From assembly GCA_029960065.1 (NCBI GenBank), contig JASCOF010000005.1:1-64000 (forward strand): 64,000 bases of DNA, given 5' to 3'. The translations under genes were made by a program, and so were the position numbers. The notes under the pieces were generated by a model that was given only the letters and a program-made list of their open reading frames with translations, made no database searches and was not told where the DNA came from. This document shows positions 1 through 8,802 of this stretch, one piece after another. Each line of letters begins with the position of its first letter. Within the stretch, counting starts at the first letter, position 1. Source of the stretch: Flavobacteriaceae bacterium PS02336. Lineage in GTDB: Bacteria > Bacteroidota > Bacteroidia > Flavobacteriales > Flavobacteriaceae.

Positions 1-435
1 AAATACAAAAATGGTTCATCACAATTTAAAGCAGCTTATACCAAATCTTTTGAGTCCGGCAGGTACTTATTCCCGAAAGAATTGGGGCGGGATCAGTTTT
101 ATACTTCCATGCCCAGAAGCCGTATCGAAGGATTGGGTGGAGTTGATGTCTTTGCTATCGGGTATCAGTACAGTTGGAAACATTTATTTTTGAATATCGA
201 TGCCACCACTACCCATGGAGCAGTAACAGATGACTATGAATTAAACAAATACAATATCGATGATTATTACCAGATCAATACACGTCTTCATTATGAATTT
301 TCCAATTTCTTAAAAGGGCTTCATGTCGAGTTACTATATGTCTGGAAGCAAAATAAGAGCGAGCATAACACAAAATTGGTTGCACAAAGAAGCGATTACA
401 ACCAAATCAATCTAATAACAAATTTTAATTTTTAA
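1..435 (+). CDS. C-terminal part of an outer membrane porin-like protein (5' end outside window)
   Basis: The reading frame is open from base 1 and gives the last 144 residues of a protein. It has alternating aromatic and polar residues typical of beta strands, and it ends in Phe (NFNF), the usual outer membrane insertion signal. The tail resembles OprD/porin-like proteins of Bacteroidota, but I cannot assign a substrate from the C-terminus alone. The gene is followed after 5 bases by a YeeE-type transporter, so the two are probably cotranscribed and the porin may admit a small sulfur anion; that last point is inference. Confidence 0.6.
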   Translation, partial: KYKNGSSQFKAAYTKSFESGRYLFPKELGRDQFYTSMPRSRIEGLGGVDVFAIGYQYSWKHLFLNIDATTTHGAVTDDYELNKYNIDDYYQINTRLHYEFSNFLKGLHVELLYVWKQNKSEHNTKLVAQRSDYNQINLITNFNF

Positions 436-440
436 AAGCA

Positions 441-854
441 ATGAAAAATATAGTTTACTTACTAATCGGAACATTTTTCGGAATTGTTATGTACAAATCC
501 GAAGCAGCATCCTGGTTCAGAATATATGAAATGTTCCAGTTTCAATCCATTCACATGTATGGATTGATGGGTAGTGCCTTAGCCGTAGGAATAATCATAG
601 TACAGTACATCAAAAGAAACAAAGTAAAAGACGTGAATGGCAATCGCATTGTCATTGCAGACAAGGATAAAAGTATTCCACGCTATTTAATAGGCGGTAT
701 TCTTTTTGGATTGGGCTGGGCGTTGGCAGGAGCATGTCCGGGTCCTATGTTTGTAATGACAGGGGCTGGCTATTTTCCGATTTTAGTTGTAATTTTAGGA
801 GCTGTATTAGGCACTTGGTTATATGGATTGATAAAAAATAAGTTGCCTCATTAA
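441..854 (+). CDS. YeeE/YedE-type sulfur transport protein, half-size (DUF6691 type)
   Basis: This 137-residue integral membrane protein has about four hydrophobic segments (near residues 1-18, 40-58, 82-100 and 112-132). The motif GACPGP with Cys99 is the signature of the YeeE/YedE family, whose conserved cysteines relay thiosulfate or a related sulfur species across the inner membrane. Full-length family members have two such halves; in many bacteria the halves are separate genes, and the partner half is not seen directly upstream here. It is followed after 13 bases by a Crp/Fnr regulator. Several persulfide dioxygenase-like genes lie further downstream, which supports a role in reduced sulfur handling. 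Confidence 0.82.
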   Translation: MKNIVYLLIGTFFGIVMYKSEAASWFRIYEMFQFQSIHMYGLMGSALAVGIIIVQYIKRNKVKDVNGNRIVIADKDKSIPRYLIGGILFGLGWALAGACPGPMFVMTGAGYFPILVVILGAVLGTWLYGLIKNKLPH

Positions 855-867
855 AATCAAAATAACT

Positions 868-1497
868 ATGGAAGAATTAATCCGTGAAACCTATCGGGGT
901 ATATTTGAAAAAGAGCTGATTGACGAAATAATTTCAGTTTCGAAGCTGGTTGAATTTAAAGAAGGCGATGTGTTAATCGATATAGGAAAATACATCAAAA
1001 CCATGCCTTTGCTTATTAGTGGTGCTATAAAAATAATGCGTGAGGATTTTGATACAGGTGAACTATTACTATACTTTATCGAAAAAGGAGATACTTGCTC
1101 TATGACACTTACCTGCTGTATGGGCGATAAAAAAAGTGAAATCCGGGCAGTGGCAGAAAATAATGGTTTGGTAGCGATGATTCCCGTAGGGAAAATGGAA
1201 GAATGGATGGGTAAATATAAAAGCTGGCGTGCTTTTGTTTTTGAAAGTTATAATAACCGTTTCAATGAGATGCTCGCAGCCATAGACAATATAGCATTTA
1301 CTAATATGGATAAGCGACTTTATAATTACTTGTTTGAAAAGAGTAAAATAAACGACTCCAATATCATTACCAAAACCCACCAGGAAATTGCTTATGAACT
1401 CAACAGTTCAAGAGTGGTTATTTCCCGATTGTTGAAAGCTTTGGAAAATGAAGGAAAAATAAAGCTGAATCGCAATAACATAGAATTGTTAAACTAA
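868..1497 (+). CDS. Crp/Fnr family transcriptional regulator with a cysteine cluster
   Basis: This 209-residue protein has an N-terminal cyclic-nucleotide-binding-like beta barrel (about 20-120), a dimerisation helix (about 125-150) and a C-terminal winged helix with the recognition segment SSRVVISRLLKAL. It lacks an obvious FNR-type N-terminal iron-sulfur cysteine set, but carries Cys77, Cys83 and Cys84 in a TCSMTLTCCMG stretch, a plausible thiol or metal sensing site. It lies in a tight run with YeeE, DUF202 and MFS genes. Seven downstream promoters carry a TGTAAC-N4-GTTAC(A/T) palindrome at the class II activator position, and this is the only Crp/Fnr protein in the window, so it is the best candidate to bind them. 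The effector is unknown; redox, NO or persulfide are the options I would weigh. Confidence 0.9.
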   Translation: MEELIRETYRGIFEKELIDEIISVSKLVEFKEGDVLIDIGKYIKTMPLLISGAIKIMREDFDTGELLLYFIEKGDTCSMTLTCCMGDKKSEIRAVAENNGLVAMIPVGKMEEWMGKYKSWRAFVFESYNNRFNEMLAAIDNIAFTNMDKRLYNYLFEKSKINDSNIITKTHQEIAYELNSSRVVISRLLKALENEGKIKLNRNNIELLN

Positions 1498-1501
1498 CGC
1501 T

Positions 1502-1831
1502 ATGGAAGAAACCAAAGGCGAACAAATAAATTCACCTTTCAAAAAAGACCTGATACTTAGAGAAGAATTAGCTATCCAACGTACATTTCTTGCCAATCAA
1601 TCGACATTTCTTTCATTTTTAAGAAGCTCCATGTATTTTTTGGTGGCTGGACTTAGTGTCAACAAGCTCGTTGATGGTAACGAGGCGGTTATTTTTGAAT
1701 ATATCTTGTTCGTTATATCCGGGCTTTTACTCGTTGTGGGCATTATCAACTATTTCCGCAACCACAAAAAAATCAAACAAAGTGAAATTCATATAGGAGA
1801 TTATAAGCTGAAATATGAAAAGGTAGAATGA
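1502..1831 (+). CDS. DUF202 family membrane protein (YidH-like)
   Basis: This 109-residue protein starts with a charged segment holding the family-typical pattern REELAIQRTFLANQSTFLSF, followed by two or three membrane helices (about 42-58 and 67-88). DUF202 proteins are small inner membrane proteins of unknown biochemical role. The gene begins 4 bases after the Crp/Fnr stop and its own stop overlaps the start of the MFS gene (ATGA), so it is part of one transcription unit with them. Its function is not known and should not be inferred from the neighbours. Confidence 0.8.
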   Translation: MEETKGEQINSPFKKDLILREELAIQRTFLANQSTFLSFLRSSMYFLVAGLSVNKLVDGNEAVIFEYILFVISGLLLVVGIINYFRNHKKIKQSEIHIGDYKLKYEKVE

Positions 1832-3075
1832 TTGAAACTAAAGAAAAAATACGCTTAGGATTAAAAGAAAACTGGCAGCAATTCACCTTACTTGTCCTTG
1901 TCAATATGATGGTGGGGGGCATGGTCGGCTTGGAAAGAACCGTTGTTCCATTGGTTGGAATGGAAGAATTCCATATTAAATCTGATGTTGTTGTTTTTTC
2001 ATTTATCATTGCTTTTGGTGTTGTCAAAGCATTTACCAACCTGATTTCGGGTGTGTTGGCAGACAAATATACCCGAAAGAAAGTTTTGATTTGGGGTTGG
2101 TTATTTGGTTTACCTGTTCCATTTATTTTAGCTTTTGCACCGTCTTGGAATTGGATTTTATTTGCGAATGTCCTGCTTGGAATTAGTCAGGGATTAGCCT
2201 GGTCTATGACCGTCAATATGAAAATTGACTTGGTAGGCAAAAAAAACAGAGGTTTAGCCATGGGCTTAAATGAAGCTGCAGGTTATGGAGCCGTCGGATT
2301 GACCGCTTTGCTTACGGGGTATTTGGCATCGTATTACGGACTACGACCGCAACCTTTTTATATCGGAATAGCTTATACCATTGTTGGGTTATTGCTTTCT
2401 ATTTTTGTGGTTCGGGACACCCGAAAATTCGCCCAATTAGAAGCTATACAAGTATCAACAGACGAAACTGCACATAAGCCCAACTTATGGTGGGTGTTTA
2501 AAGAAACTTCATTCAAAAACAAAAACCTGTTTTCTGTTTCGCAAGCAGGAATGATTAACAATCTCAATGACGGAATGTCTTGGGGTGTGTTTCCATTGCT
2601 TTTTATGTCTATGGGAGTCGGTTTGGAGGGGATTGGTTGGATTAAAGCCATATATCCGGTGGTTTGGGGATTAGGACAAATTGTTACGGGACCTTTAGCC
2701 GACAAAATAGGCAGAAAACCTTTGATTGTTTGGGGAATGTTGGTACAGGTTTTAGGGCATATTATTATCGGTTTTGAATGGTTTGAACCTTTGACATCGG
2801 GCTTAATTGGCTCAATATTTTTGGGTATTGGTACAGCTATGGTATATCCCGCTTTACTGGCAGCCGTGAGCGATACTGCAAATCCAACATGGCGGGCATC
2901 ATCCTTAGGTGTTTATCGTTTTTGGCGGGATATGGGCTATGCCATCGGTGCATTAATGGCTGGAATAGTTGGTAGTTTCTTCGGACTGGAATGGGCAGTA
3001 CACATTGCAGGGTTTATTACGCTTATATCCGGTATTATCGTTTGGATAAGAATGAAAGAAACGATAGTTCAATAA
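1828..3075 (+). CDS. Major facilitator superfamily (MFS) transporter
   Basis: This 415-residue protein has about twelve hydrophobic segments. The loop between helices 2 and 3 has the MFS signature GVLADKYTRKK, and the matching loop in the second half is GPLADKIGRKP, showing the two six-helix repeats. It is an inner membrane secondary transporter; the substrate is not evident. The start overlaps the DUF202 stop by 4 bases, implying translational coupling. It ends the run that includes the YeeE half and the Crp/Fnr regulator. Confidence 0.9.
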   Translation: MIETKEKIRLGLKENWQQFTLLVLVNMMVGGMVGLERTVVPLVGMEEFHIKSDVVVFSFIIAFGVVKAFTNLISGVLADKYTRKKVLIWGWLFGLPVPFILAFAPSWNWILFANVLLGISQGLAWSMTVNMKIDLVGKKNRGLAMGLNEAAGYGAVGLTALLTGYLASYYGLRPQPFYIGIAYTIVGLLLSIFVVRDTRKFAQLEAIQVSTDETAHKPNLWWVFKETSFKNKNLFSVSQAGMINNLNDGMSWGVFPLLFMSMGVGLEGIGWIKAIYPVVWGLGQIVTGPLADKIGRKPLIVWGMLVQVLGHIIIGFEWFEPLTSGLIGSIFLGIGTAMVYPALLAAVSDTANPTWRASSLGVYRFWRDMGYAIGALMAGIVGSFFGLEWAVHIAGFITLISGIIVWIRMKETIVQ

Positions 3076-3146
3076 ATGTGATTTGTGAAAAGGCAACTCA
3101 TGACCTTAAAAAAACAAGCCTGAAAAGACCTCTCTTAGTACTCTTC

Positions 3147-3191
3147 TGTAACATTGGTTACAATAAATACCATCTCGCCAAAGTAACTTTG
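3147..3191 (+). promoter_or_regulatory. Crp/Fnr-type operator and -7 box of the TonB receptor operon
   Basis: A perfect palindrome TGTAAC-ATTG-GTTACA (3147-3162) stands 37 bp (start to start) upstream of TAACTTTG (3184-3191), which matches the Bacteroidota -7 consensus TAnnTTTG. If TA is placed near -12, the palindrome centre falls at about -41.5, the class II activator position. It is one of seven sites with the same geometry. Confidence 0.85.
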
Positions 3192-3219
3192 TTGCATTAA
3201 TGGTTTCAAAAGATTTTCT

Positions 3220-3600
3220 TTGAAGAAAGCAGCCTTGTACATATTCCTCTTTACTTTAGTGTTTAGAACGTTCTATGCACAGTTTCATTATGCTTTTTAT
3301 TTATTGGACACCGAAAGGTATATAGAATTGTTTTGTGAAAATCAAGAGAAGCCGGAACTGCATTGTAATGGAAAATGCAGTCTAAGTAAAGCCACAAAAG
3401 AGGCTTCAGAAACACAGGAAAAAATACCCGAACAAATTTCTATTATCAGCTTTTCTGATTTTATTCCTACTGAAAAATTCACTTTAGAGTTTATAAAGAT
3501 CGAAAGATTACAGAAGAATAAAAATATTGCCAAAAAATCCTTCTATTCCTTTCCATATTTGGATAAATACAAACGTCCACCCGAAAATTTGATGGTCTAA
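3220..3600 (+). CDS. Small exported CxxxC protein next to a copper-type TonB receptor
   Basis: This 126-residue protein is read from a TTG start at 3220, about 17 bases after the expected transcription start. It has a hydrophobic N-terminal segment (about 4-20) and then a polar, probably periplasmic part with CENQEKPELHCNGKC, so three cysteines lie close together (the last two as CNGKC). Proteins of this kind, with a CNGKC motif, are often seen just upstream of TonB-dependent receptors in Bacteroidota. The cysteines could bind copper, which would fit the receptor behind it, but no function is established. Spacing to the receptor start is 58 bases. Confidence 0.65.
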   Translation: MKKAALYIFLFTLVFRTFYAQFHYAFYLLDTERYIELFCENQEKPELHCNGKCSLSKATKEASETQEKIPEQISIISFSDFIPTEKFTLEFIKIERLQKNKNIAKKSFYSFPYLDKYKRPPENLMV

Positions 3601-3658
3601 ATTGAAATTCCTTGATTTAATTAAGGAATGTATTTATCATTCATCAAATTTTAAAAAA

Positions 3659-5719
3659 ATGAAATCAATACTATTGACTTTGCTTTGTATTGTGCCTTAT
3701 ATAGCTATGGCTCAAAGTGAGCAAAAAGAGGATACTATAAAAACAACGATCCTCAATGAAATAATAATTACGGGTTATAGATTGGAAAACCCCACATTCA
3801 GTAAAGTTTCCAACAACTATAATGAAAAAATAGTACAACCTAAAAATGTAGCTGGCTTATTTAGTGACATAAATGGATTTTCTTTAATAAAACGAGGGAA
3901 TTACGCAATGGATCCTACATTTCGGGGTGCACAATATGAGCAATTGAATATTCAATACGATGGTGGACTGAAAGTGATGCACGCTTGTCCTAATCGTATG
4001 GATCCGATTACCTCTCACATTTCGCCTGAAGAAATTGAGAAAATAGAAATCATTAAAGGTCCCTATAGTGTGCGGTACGGTGCAAATTTTGGGGGCATCG
4101 TCAATCTGGTCACACGCAATCCATCAAAAGGAGAACACGGCTTTCACGGTTCGGTGGCTTCAGGCTACGAAACCAATGGAAATGCCTATGTAGGAATGGC
4201 TCAGCTACAATATGTAACGCAAAAATTTGACGTAGCCGGAAATTTTGGTTACAGAGATTATGGTAATTACAAGGATGGTGACGGCACTGAAATTCCGTCC
4301 TCATTCAGAAGTACGGATTATGGAGTCAAACTGGGATATAACATCAACCCGCACCAGCGTATACAAGTGTCCTGGAGACAGGCTTTCGGACGAGATGTGC
4401 TCCACGCAGGTCTTCCTATGGATACCGAATATGACAACAGCAGCATTGCTTCATTGGATTACAAATGGGAAAATATTGGAAAAAATCTAAAAAGCCTGCA
4501 AGTAAAAACCTATTACAGTTATGTAGATCACTTGATGACGAATTATAACCGTACTACGGCAAAAGCGACAGAAGCAGCAGCCGATGTAAATTCTACAACT
4601 ATCGGTGGAAAAGCAGAATTGGAATGGAAAACTTCAGATAAACTTCATTTTTTTAGCGGAATGGATTATCTGCATATTGATAGAGATGGAGACCGCACAA
4701 GACTAATAAAGATGCAGAACGGTAATCCATTACCCAACCCTGTGACAAGAATAAATTCTATATGGCAGGATTCTTATATTGACGATATAGGAGTTTATAC
4801 GGAAGCTAAATGGAACTTTCTGACTTCCTATATTTTATCCGCTGGATTACGTTACGATATGGTCATGTCTGACATTCGTAAACCGGAAGCAGATTTTTCC
4901 GCATTGTATGATTTGAATAAAAGAACAGAGCATAATCTAAGTGGAACCATTTCGGTGAAAAAAGCATTTTCAGACCGGTTGTTTTTAGAATTTGCTTACG
5001 GTCGTGGTGTGCGTTCTGCCAATATGATCGAACGATACATCAACCAGTTCAATGTCGGGCAGGATAGTTATACCTATACCGGAAATCCAGATCTGAAAGC
5101 TGAGGTAAATAATCAATTTGAAATTGGATTAAATGGTTATGAAAATCTAAATGGTTTTTTCAATACCATTCATTTTGAAGGATCTGTATATTATGGTTTT
5201 TTTAGAAATTATATTTCGGCAGTAATTGAGCCTGATATAGCATCTGATGCTAAAGTATTTACAAATATAAAAGATGCTTACAAAACAGGCATTGATGCTT
5301 CTGCTAAATTGGATTTCGGAAAATACTATTTCTTAAAAACCGATTTATCTTATATCTATACCAGAAATAAGGATTTTGATGAATCTTTACCATTAATTCC
5401 ACCCTTCACCGCTCGTATTTCTACAGGAATAGAAAAAGAAAAATTCTGGGGAAATATTCAGTATAACATTGTAGCAAGCCAAAATGAGTTGGCATATTCA
5501 TTCGGAGAAATCAGAACAGGGGGTTATCAGACTATGGATGTACGGTTGGGTTATAAACCTGTTGAAAAACTAAGTATCGGAATAGCCGGGCTAAATATTT
5601 TTGATAAGACATACCACAACCACTTAAATTTTGCATTCCGAAATCAGGAAGGTTTTGCCAGTGTACCGATTAATGAAGCCGGTAGAAATTTTACGGTTTT
5701 CGTGCAATATAAATTTTAA
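3659..5719 (+). CDS. TonB-dependent outer membrane receptor, copper (OprC/NosA) type
   Basis: The ATG at 3659 gives 686 residues beginning with a clean signal peptide (cleavage near MAQ, residue 19); an earlier in-frame TTG adds no sensible leader. A plug domain (about 35-155) is followed by a 22-strand type barrel, ending in QYKF. In the plug Cys110 and Met114 form a CxxxM motif (HACPNRMDP), and His291-x-Met293 forms an HxM motif (DHLMT). In the known copper importer OprC of Pseudomonas these two motifs bind copper, so copper uptake is the likely role. The gene is in an operon driven by the Crp/Fnr-type promoter at 3147 and is followed after 3 bases by a permease. Confidence 0.85.
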   Translation: MKSILLTLLCIVPYIAMAQSEQKEDTIKTTILNEIIITGYRLENPTFSKVSNNYNEKIVQPKNVAGLFSDINGFSLIKRGNYAMDPTFRGAQYEQLNIQYDGGLKVMHACPNRMDPITSHISPEEIEKIEIIKGPYSVRYGANFGGIVNLVTRNPSKGEHGFHGSVASGYETNGNAYVGMAQLQYVTQKFDVAGNFGYRDYGNYKDGDGTEIPSSFRSTDYGVKLGYNINPHQRIQVSWRQAFGRDVLHAGLPMDTEYDNSSIASLDYKWENIGKNLKSLQVKTYYSYVDHLMTNYNRTTAKATEAAADVNSTTIGGKAELEWKTSDKLHFFSGMDYLHIDRDGDRTRLIKMQNGNPLPNPVTRINSIWQDSYIDDIGVYTEAKWNFLTSYILSAGLRYDMVMSDIRKPEADFSALYDLNKRTEHNLSGTISVKKAFSDRLFLEFAYGRGVRSANMIERYINQFNVGQDSYTYTGNPDLKAEVNNQFEIGLNGYENLNGFFNTIHFEGSVYYGFFRNYISAVIEPDIASDAKVFTNIKDAYKTGIDASAKLDFGKYYFLKTDLSYIYTRNKDFDESLPLIPPFTARISTGIEKEKFWGNIQYNIVASQNELAYSFGEIRTGGYQTMDVRLGYKPVEKLSIGIAGLNIFDKTYHNHLNFAFRNQEGFASVPINEAGRNFTVFVQYKF

Positions 5720-5722
5720 CGT

Positions 5723-7027
5723 ATGCAGCCAAAATCCAAACATAAAATCACGACGCTAACAGGAATTGCCATTGTGGTTGCCAATATGATTGGCACGGGT
5801 GCATTTACCAGTTTAGGGTTTCAACTCAAAGACTTGAATAATCCATCGGTTGTACTTACTCTTTGGGTTTTAGGCGGTATTTTGGCTCTCTCGGGAGCGT
5901 TCAGTTATGCTGAAGTAGGAACGGTTATTTCAAAATCAGGAGGAGAGTATGCGTTCTTGTCCAAAATCTACAATCCTTTAATCGGTTATCTTTCGGGATG
6001 GATTTCGATAACCGTTGGTTTTGCGGCACCGATTGCTTTAGCTGCGATTGCTTTTTCGGAGTATTTTCCATTTGGGAATTTCAATGCCAAATGGATGAGT
6101 ATTGCCTTGGTCGCTATCATCACATTAATCCATACCCGAAGTTTGAAACTGAGTGCCGAATTTCAAAACATCAGTACTTTGCTCAAAGTAATTTTGATTG
6201 TCATAATTATTGGTGTTGGTTTGATTTTGCCGGAGCATTCGGGTAATGACATTGTTTCTTCAAAAGGATATTTTACCGAATTAACGTCAACAGCTTTTGC
6301 AATTGCACTGATTTATGTAAGTTATTCGTATTCGGGCTGGAATGCGGCAGCTTATATTACCGAAGAATTTGAAAATCCTTTAAAATCTTTACCCAAAGCA
6401 CTTATTGGAGGAACGGTTTTGGTTACGGTTTTATACACCTTATTGCAATACGTTTTTCTGAAACACGTTCCGATTGAGAATTTAGCCGGACAGTTGAACG
6501 TAGGCACCATTACTACACAGCAAATGTTGGGAGAAAAAGTAGGAAATTTCTTTGGGTTGGCTATTTCATTACTGTTAATCTCAGGCATTAGTGCTATGGT
6601 CTGGGTTGGTTCGAGAGTAACATTAAGCATTGCAAAAGAACATCGTCTTTGGTCGTACTTTCAAACACAGGAAAACGGCATTCCTAAAAGAGCCTTGTGG
6701 TTGCAGTTTGGCATCAGTGCATTATTGTTGCTTACCGGAACCTTTGAACAGATTATGATTTATTGCGGAATATTGCTCACGGCTTCTTCTTTAATGACGG
6801 TTTTAGGTGTATTCAAATTGCGAAAGCAAAATCAAAATCAACAAATAAAAGGTTTCAAAAGTCCATTATTTCCGCTGTTTCAAATTGTGTTTATTCTTTT
6901 ATCTGTATGGATGATTACCTACGCGTTTATCAATAATCCGTTTGAAACAATATTAGGAATGAGCAATTTACTCATTGGAACAGGAACTTATTTCTGGAGT
7001 AAAAAATTAGAAAAGTCTAATTATTAA
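5723..7027 (+). CDS. APC family amino acid permease
   Basis: This 434-residue inner membrane protein has about twelve hydrophobic segments. The first carries the APC superfamily signature NMIGTGAF, and helix 6 has the SYSGWNAAAY segment typical of the substrate site. It is related to basic amino acid or polyamine antiporters, but the substrate cannot be fixed from sequence. It starts 3 bases after the TonB receptor stop and is followed 11 bases later by an exported methyltransferase, so all three are probably one operon. Confidence 0.85.
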   Translation: MQPKSKHKITTLTGIAIVVANMIGTGAFTSLGFQLKDLNNPSVVLTLWVLGGILALSGAFSYAEVGTVISKSGGEYAFLSKIYNPLIGYLSGWISITVGFAAPIALAAIAFSEYFPFGNFNAKWMSIALVAIITLIHTRSLKLSAEFQNISTLLKVILIVIIIGVGLILPEHSGNDIVSSKGYFTELTSTAFAIALIYVSYSYSGWNAAAYITEEFENPLKSLPKALIGGTVLVTVLYTLLQYVFLKHVPIENLAGQLNVGTITTQQMLGEKVGNFFGLAISLLLISGISAMVWVGSRVTLSIAKEHRLWSYFQTQENGIPKRALWLQFGISALLLLTGTFEQIMIYCGILLTASSLMTVLGVFKLRKQNQNQQIKGFKSPLFPLFQIVFILLSVWMITYAFINNPFETILGMSNLLIGTGTYFWSKKLEKSNY

Positions 7028-7038
7028 ATTAATATAAA

Positions 7039-7731
7039 ATGAAAAAACAAATTATTACCGCAATCCTTGCGATTGCCTCAACCAGTACAATTATGGCACA
7101 GGAACATCAAAACAAAAAGCATCACGGTCACGGAGACGGAAAACCTGCACACTCTGCAAATGAATATATGCACAAATCTTCTACGGATGATTTGATTAAC
7201 CGTTTCGAATCCAAAGAACGTGACGAATACCAGCAACCGCACAAGGTGATGCAATACTTAGGCGACATCAATGGAAAAGCCATTATGGACATTGGTGCGG
7301 GAACGGGATATTTTTCTGTGAAACTTGCCAAACACGGAGCAAATGTAATTGCAGCCGATGTAAATGATGAGTTTCAGACTTTCCTAAAAAAACGTATTGA
7401 AGACAACAAAATCGAGAATATCACTCTTCGCAAAATACCTTTTGACAGTCCTGATTTGAAAGACAATGAAGTGGATATGGTGTTAATCGTAAATTCATAT
7501 CACCATATTGACAATCGAGCCGAGTATTTTGCAAAAGTAAAAAAAGGTTTGAAAAATGACGGAGAATTAGTGGTGATTGATTTCTTTAAAACCGATGTTC
7601 CGGTGGGACCTCCAACAAACCATAAAGTTTCGATTGATGAAGTAGTAGCAGAATTGAAAAAAGCTGGTTATACTTCTTTTGAAGTGAATGTAGATTTACT
7701 GCCGTATCAATTTATTGTTAAAGCGAAATAA
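7039..7731 (+). CDS. Exported class I SAM-dependent methyltransferase with His-rich N-terminus
   Basis: This 230-residue protein has the SAM-binding glycine motif IMDIGAGTGYF at residues 82-92 and the Rossmann methyltransferase fold after it, including the acidic residue at the end of strand 2 (AADVND). Unusually, it begins with a convincing signal peptide (cleavage near MAQ, residue 21) and then a His-rich stretch (HQNKKHHGHGDGKPAH) suited to metal binding. SAM is not expected outside the cytoplasm, so either the enzyme is exported with a changed role or the leader is retained. It is the last gene of the TonB receptor operon, which fits a metal link. Confidence 0.8.
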   Translation: MKKQIITAILAIASTSTIMAQEHQNKKHHGHGDGKPAHSANEYMHKSSTDDLINRFESKERDEYQQPHKVMQYLGDINGKAIMDIGAGTGYFSVKLAKHGANVIAADVNDEFQTFLKKRIEDNKIENITLRKIPFDSPDLKDNEVDMVLIVNSYHHIDNRAEYFAKVKKGLKNDGELVVIDFFKTDVPVGPPTNHKVSIDEVVAELKKAGYTSFEVNVDLLPYQFIVKAK

Positions 7732-7741
7732 GTTTTATTTC

Positions 7742-7786
7742 TGTAACAATGGTTACTGTGTATCTTTTAGTTCCCGATTAATTTTA
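7742..7786 (+). promoter_or_regulatory. Crp/Fnr-type operator and -7 box of the DinB operon
   Basis: TGTAAC-AATG-GTTACT (7742-7757) lies 37 bp upstream of TAATTTTA (7779-7786), a one-mismatch version of TAnnTTTG. The last base of the palindrome deviates (T instead of A). The gene start follows at 7809. Confidence 0.78.
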
Positions 7787-7808
7787 CAAAAATTTAAATG
7801 CAAGAATA

Positions 7809-8354
7809 ATGGAAAATAAAACAACAGTACAGGAATTTAACCGCTTCTTAAATATCCACAAACAACTTTATCTTCAAACGTTGGAATTACTGAAAGATGT
7901 TCCTGATGAAGTGTTTAAAAGTACACCAATTGATAACGAAGTGATGTATCTCGGAACTCGTGTGAATACAATTAATATAGGTGGATTAATCCGTCATTTT
8001 GTATTGGCAGAAATTCATTGGTTTCAAGCGATGAAAGAGGGAGAAAGTGGACTGGTAATTCCAAAACCTGATAACGCTTCTTTATTGGAAAACATTGCAG
8101 ACGGACAGGAATTAGTGGAAAAATACAGAGAAGTTTTTGCCAAAGGATTTGAAATCCTGAAAAGCTATACCGAAGAAGATTTAAACAAAACAGTTTCCTT
8201 TATGGGACGGAAATACACGGTAATGGCATTTTTATGGATTACGTTCGGGCATCATTCGTATCATTTAGGACAAGTGGATATGCTGATGCGTCAAAACGGA
8301 ATTTATCCGGCTGAATATATGGAATGGCCTAACACTTCAACCTTAATCGGATAA
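7809..8354 (+). CDS. DinB family protein
   Basis: This 181-residue protein has the DinB/YfiT four-helix pattern: a helix with His in LIRHFVLAEIHWFQ (about residues 60-73) and the C-terminal HHSYHLGQVDML segment (about 149-160), which together supply the metal-binding histidines. Many family members are metal-dependent thiol S-transferases acting with low-molecular-weight thiols such as bacillithiol or mycothiol. A YtxJ homologue in this window suggests that a bacillithiol system exists, so that role is plausible but inferred. It overlaps the next gene by one base (TAATG). Confidence 0.8.
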   Translation: MENKTTVQEFNRFLNIHKQLYLQTLELLKDVPDEVFKSTPIDNEVMYLGTRVNTINIGGLIRHFVLAEIHWFQAMKEGESGLVIPKPDNASLLENIADGQELVEKYREVFAKGFEILKSYTEEDLNKTVSFMGRKYTVMAFLWITFGHHSYHLGQVDMLMRQNGIYPAEYMEWPNTSTLIG

Positions 8355-8719
8355 TGGAAAACATTAGAAAAAAGTACGAAGAACTGCTAGGTTTCGTTCC
8401 GGAAAACATCGAGAAAAGATTAAAATTGGCAGCGCTTTCAGACGAAACAGATGCCATAGAAATCATCGAAAAATACCGGGAACAACTCATTTACAACAAT
8501 CCACTTGACAAGAAAACCCAGCAATTGGTTCACTTTTCCCTATTGATTGGCGGTATGCACAAAGAACCTGCAAAATTGCACGCCAAAGGAGCCTTAAAAG
8601 CCGGAGCAACCGTGAAAGAACTTTTTGGAGTTTGCGAAACCGCAGCGATTACAGGTGGAATGCCTGCATTTAGCATGGCAGTAGATTGTGTGTTTGAAGC
8701 AATTGAAAACCTGGCTTAA
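8354..8719 (+). CDS. Carboxymuconolactone decarboxylase-like (AhpD fold) protein
   Basis: This 121-residue all-helical protein matches the carboxymuconolactone decarboxylase family (HFSLLIGGMHKEPAKLHAKGALKAGAT, then ELFGVCETAAITGGMPAF). It lacks the redox-active CxxC found in AhpD; a single Cys lies in the C-terminal helix, so peroxidase-coupled thiol chemistry is not supported. Start and stop overlap with the preceding DinB gene, so the pair is translationally coupled. Substrate unknown. Confidence 0.8.
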   Translation: MENIRKKYEELLGFVPENIEKRLKLAALSDETDAIEIIEKYREQLIYNNPLDKKTQQLVHFSLLIGGMHKEPAKLHAKGALKAGATVKELFGVCETAAITGGMPAFSMAVDCVFEAIENLA

Positions 8720-8733
8720 AATTTTTTTATTTG

Positions 8734-8778
8734 TGTAACCTTTGTTACAGTGTAGCTTAATGAGCTAAACTACTTTTA
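8734..8778 (+). promoter_or_regulatory. Crp/Fnr-type operator and -7 box of the TetR-efflux operon
   Basis: A perfect palindrome TGTAAC-CTTT-GTTACA (8734-8749) lies 37 bp upstream of TACTTTTA (8771-8778). The geometry is the same as at the other six sites. The TetR gene begins at 8803. Confidence 0.82.
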
Positions 8779-8802
8779 CATTTTTAAAATAGTTTGGATT
8801 AA

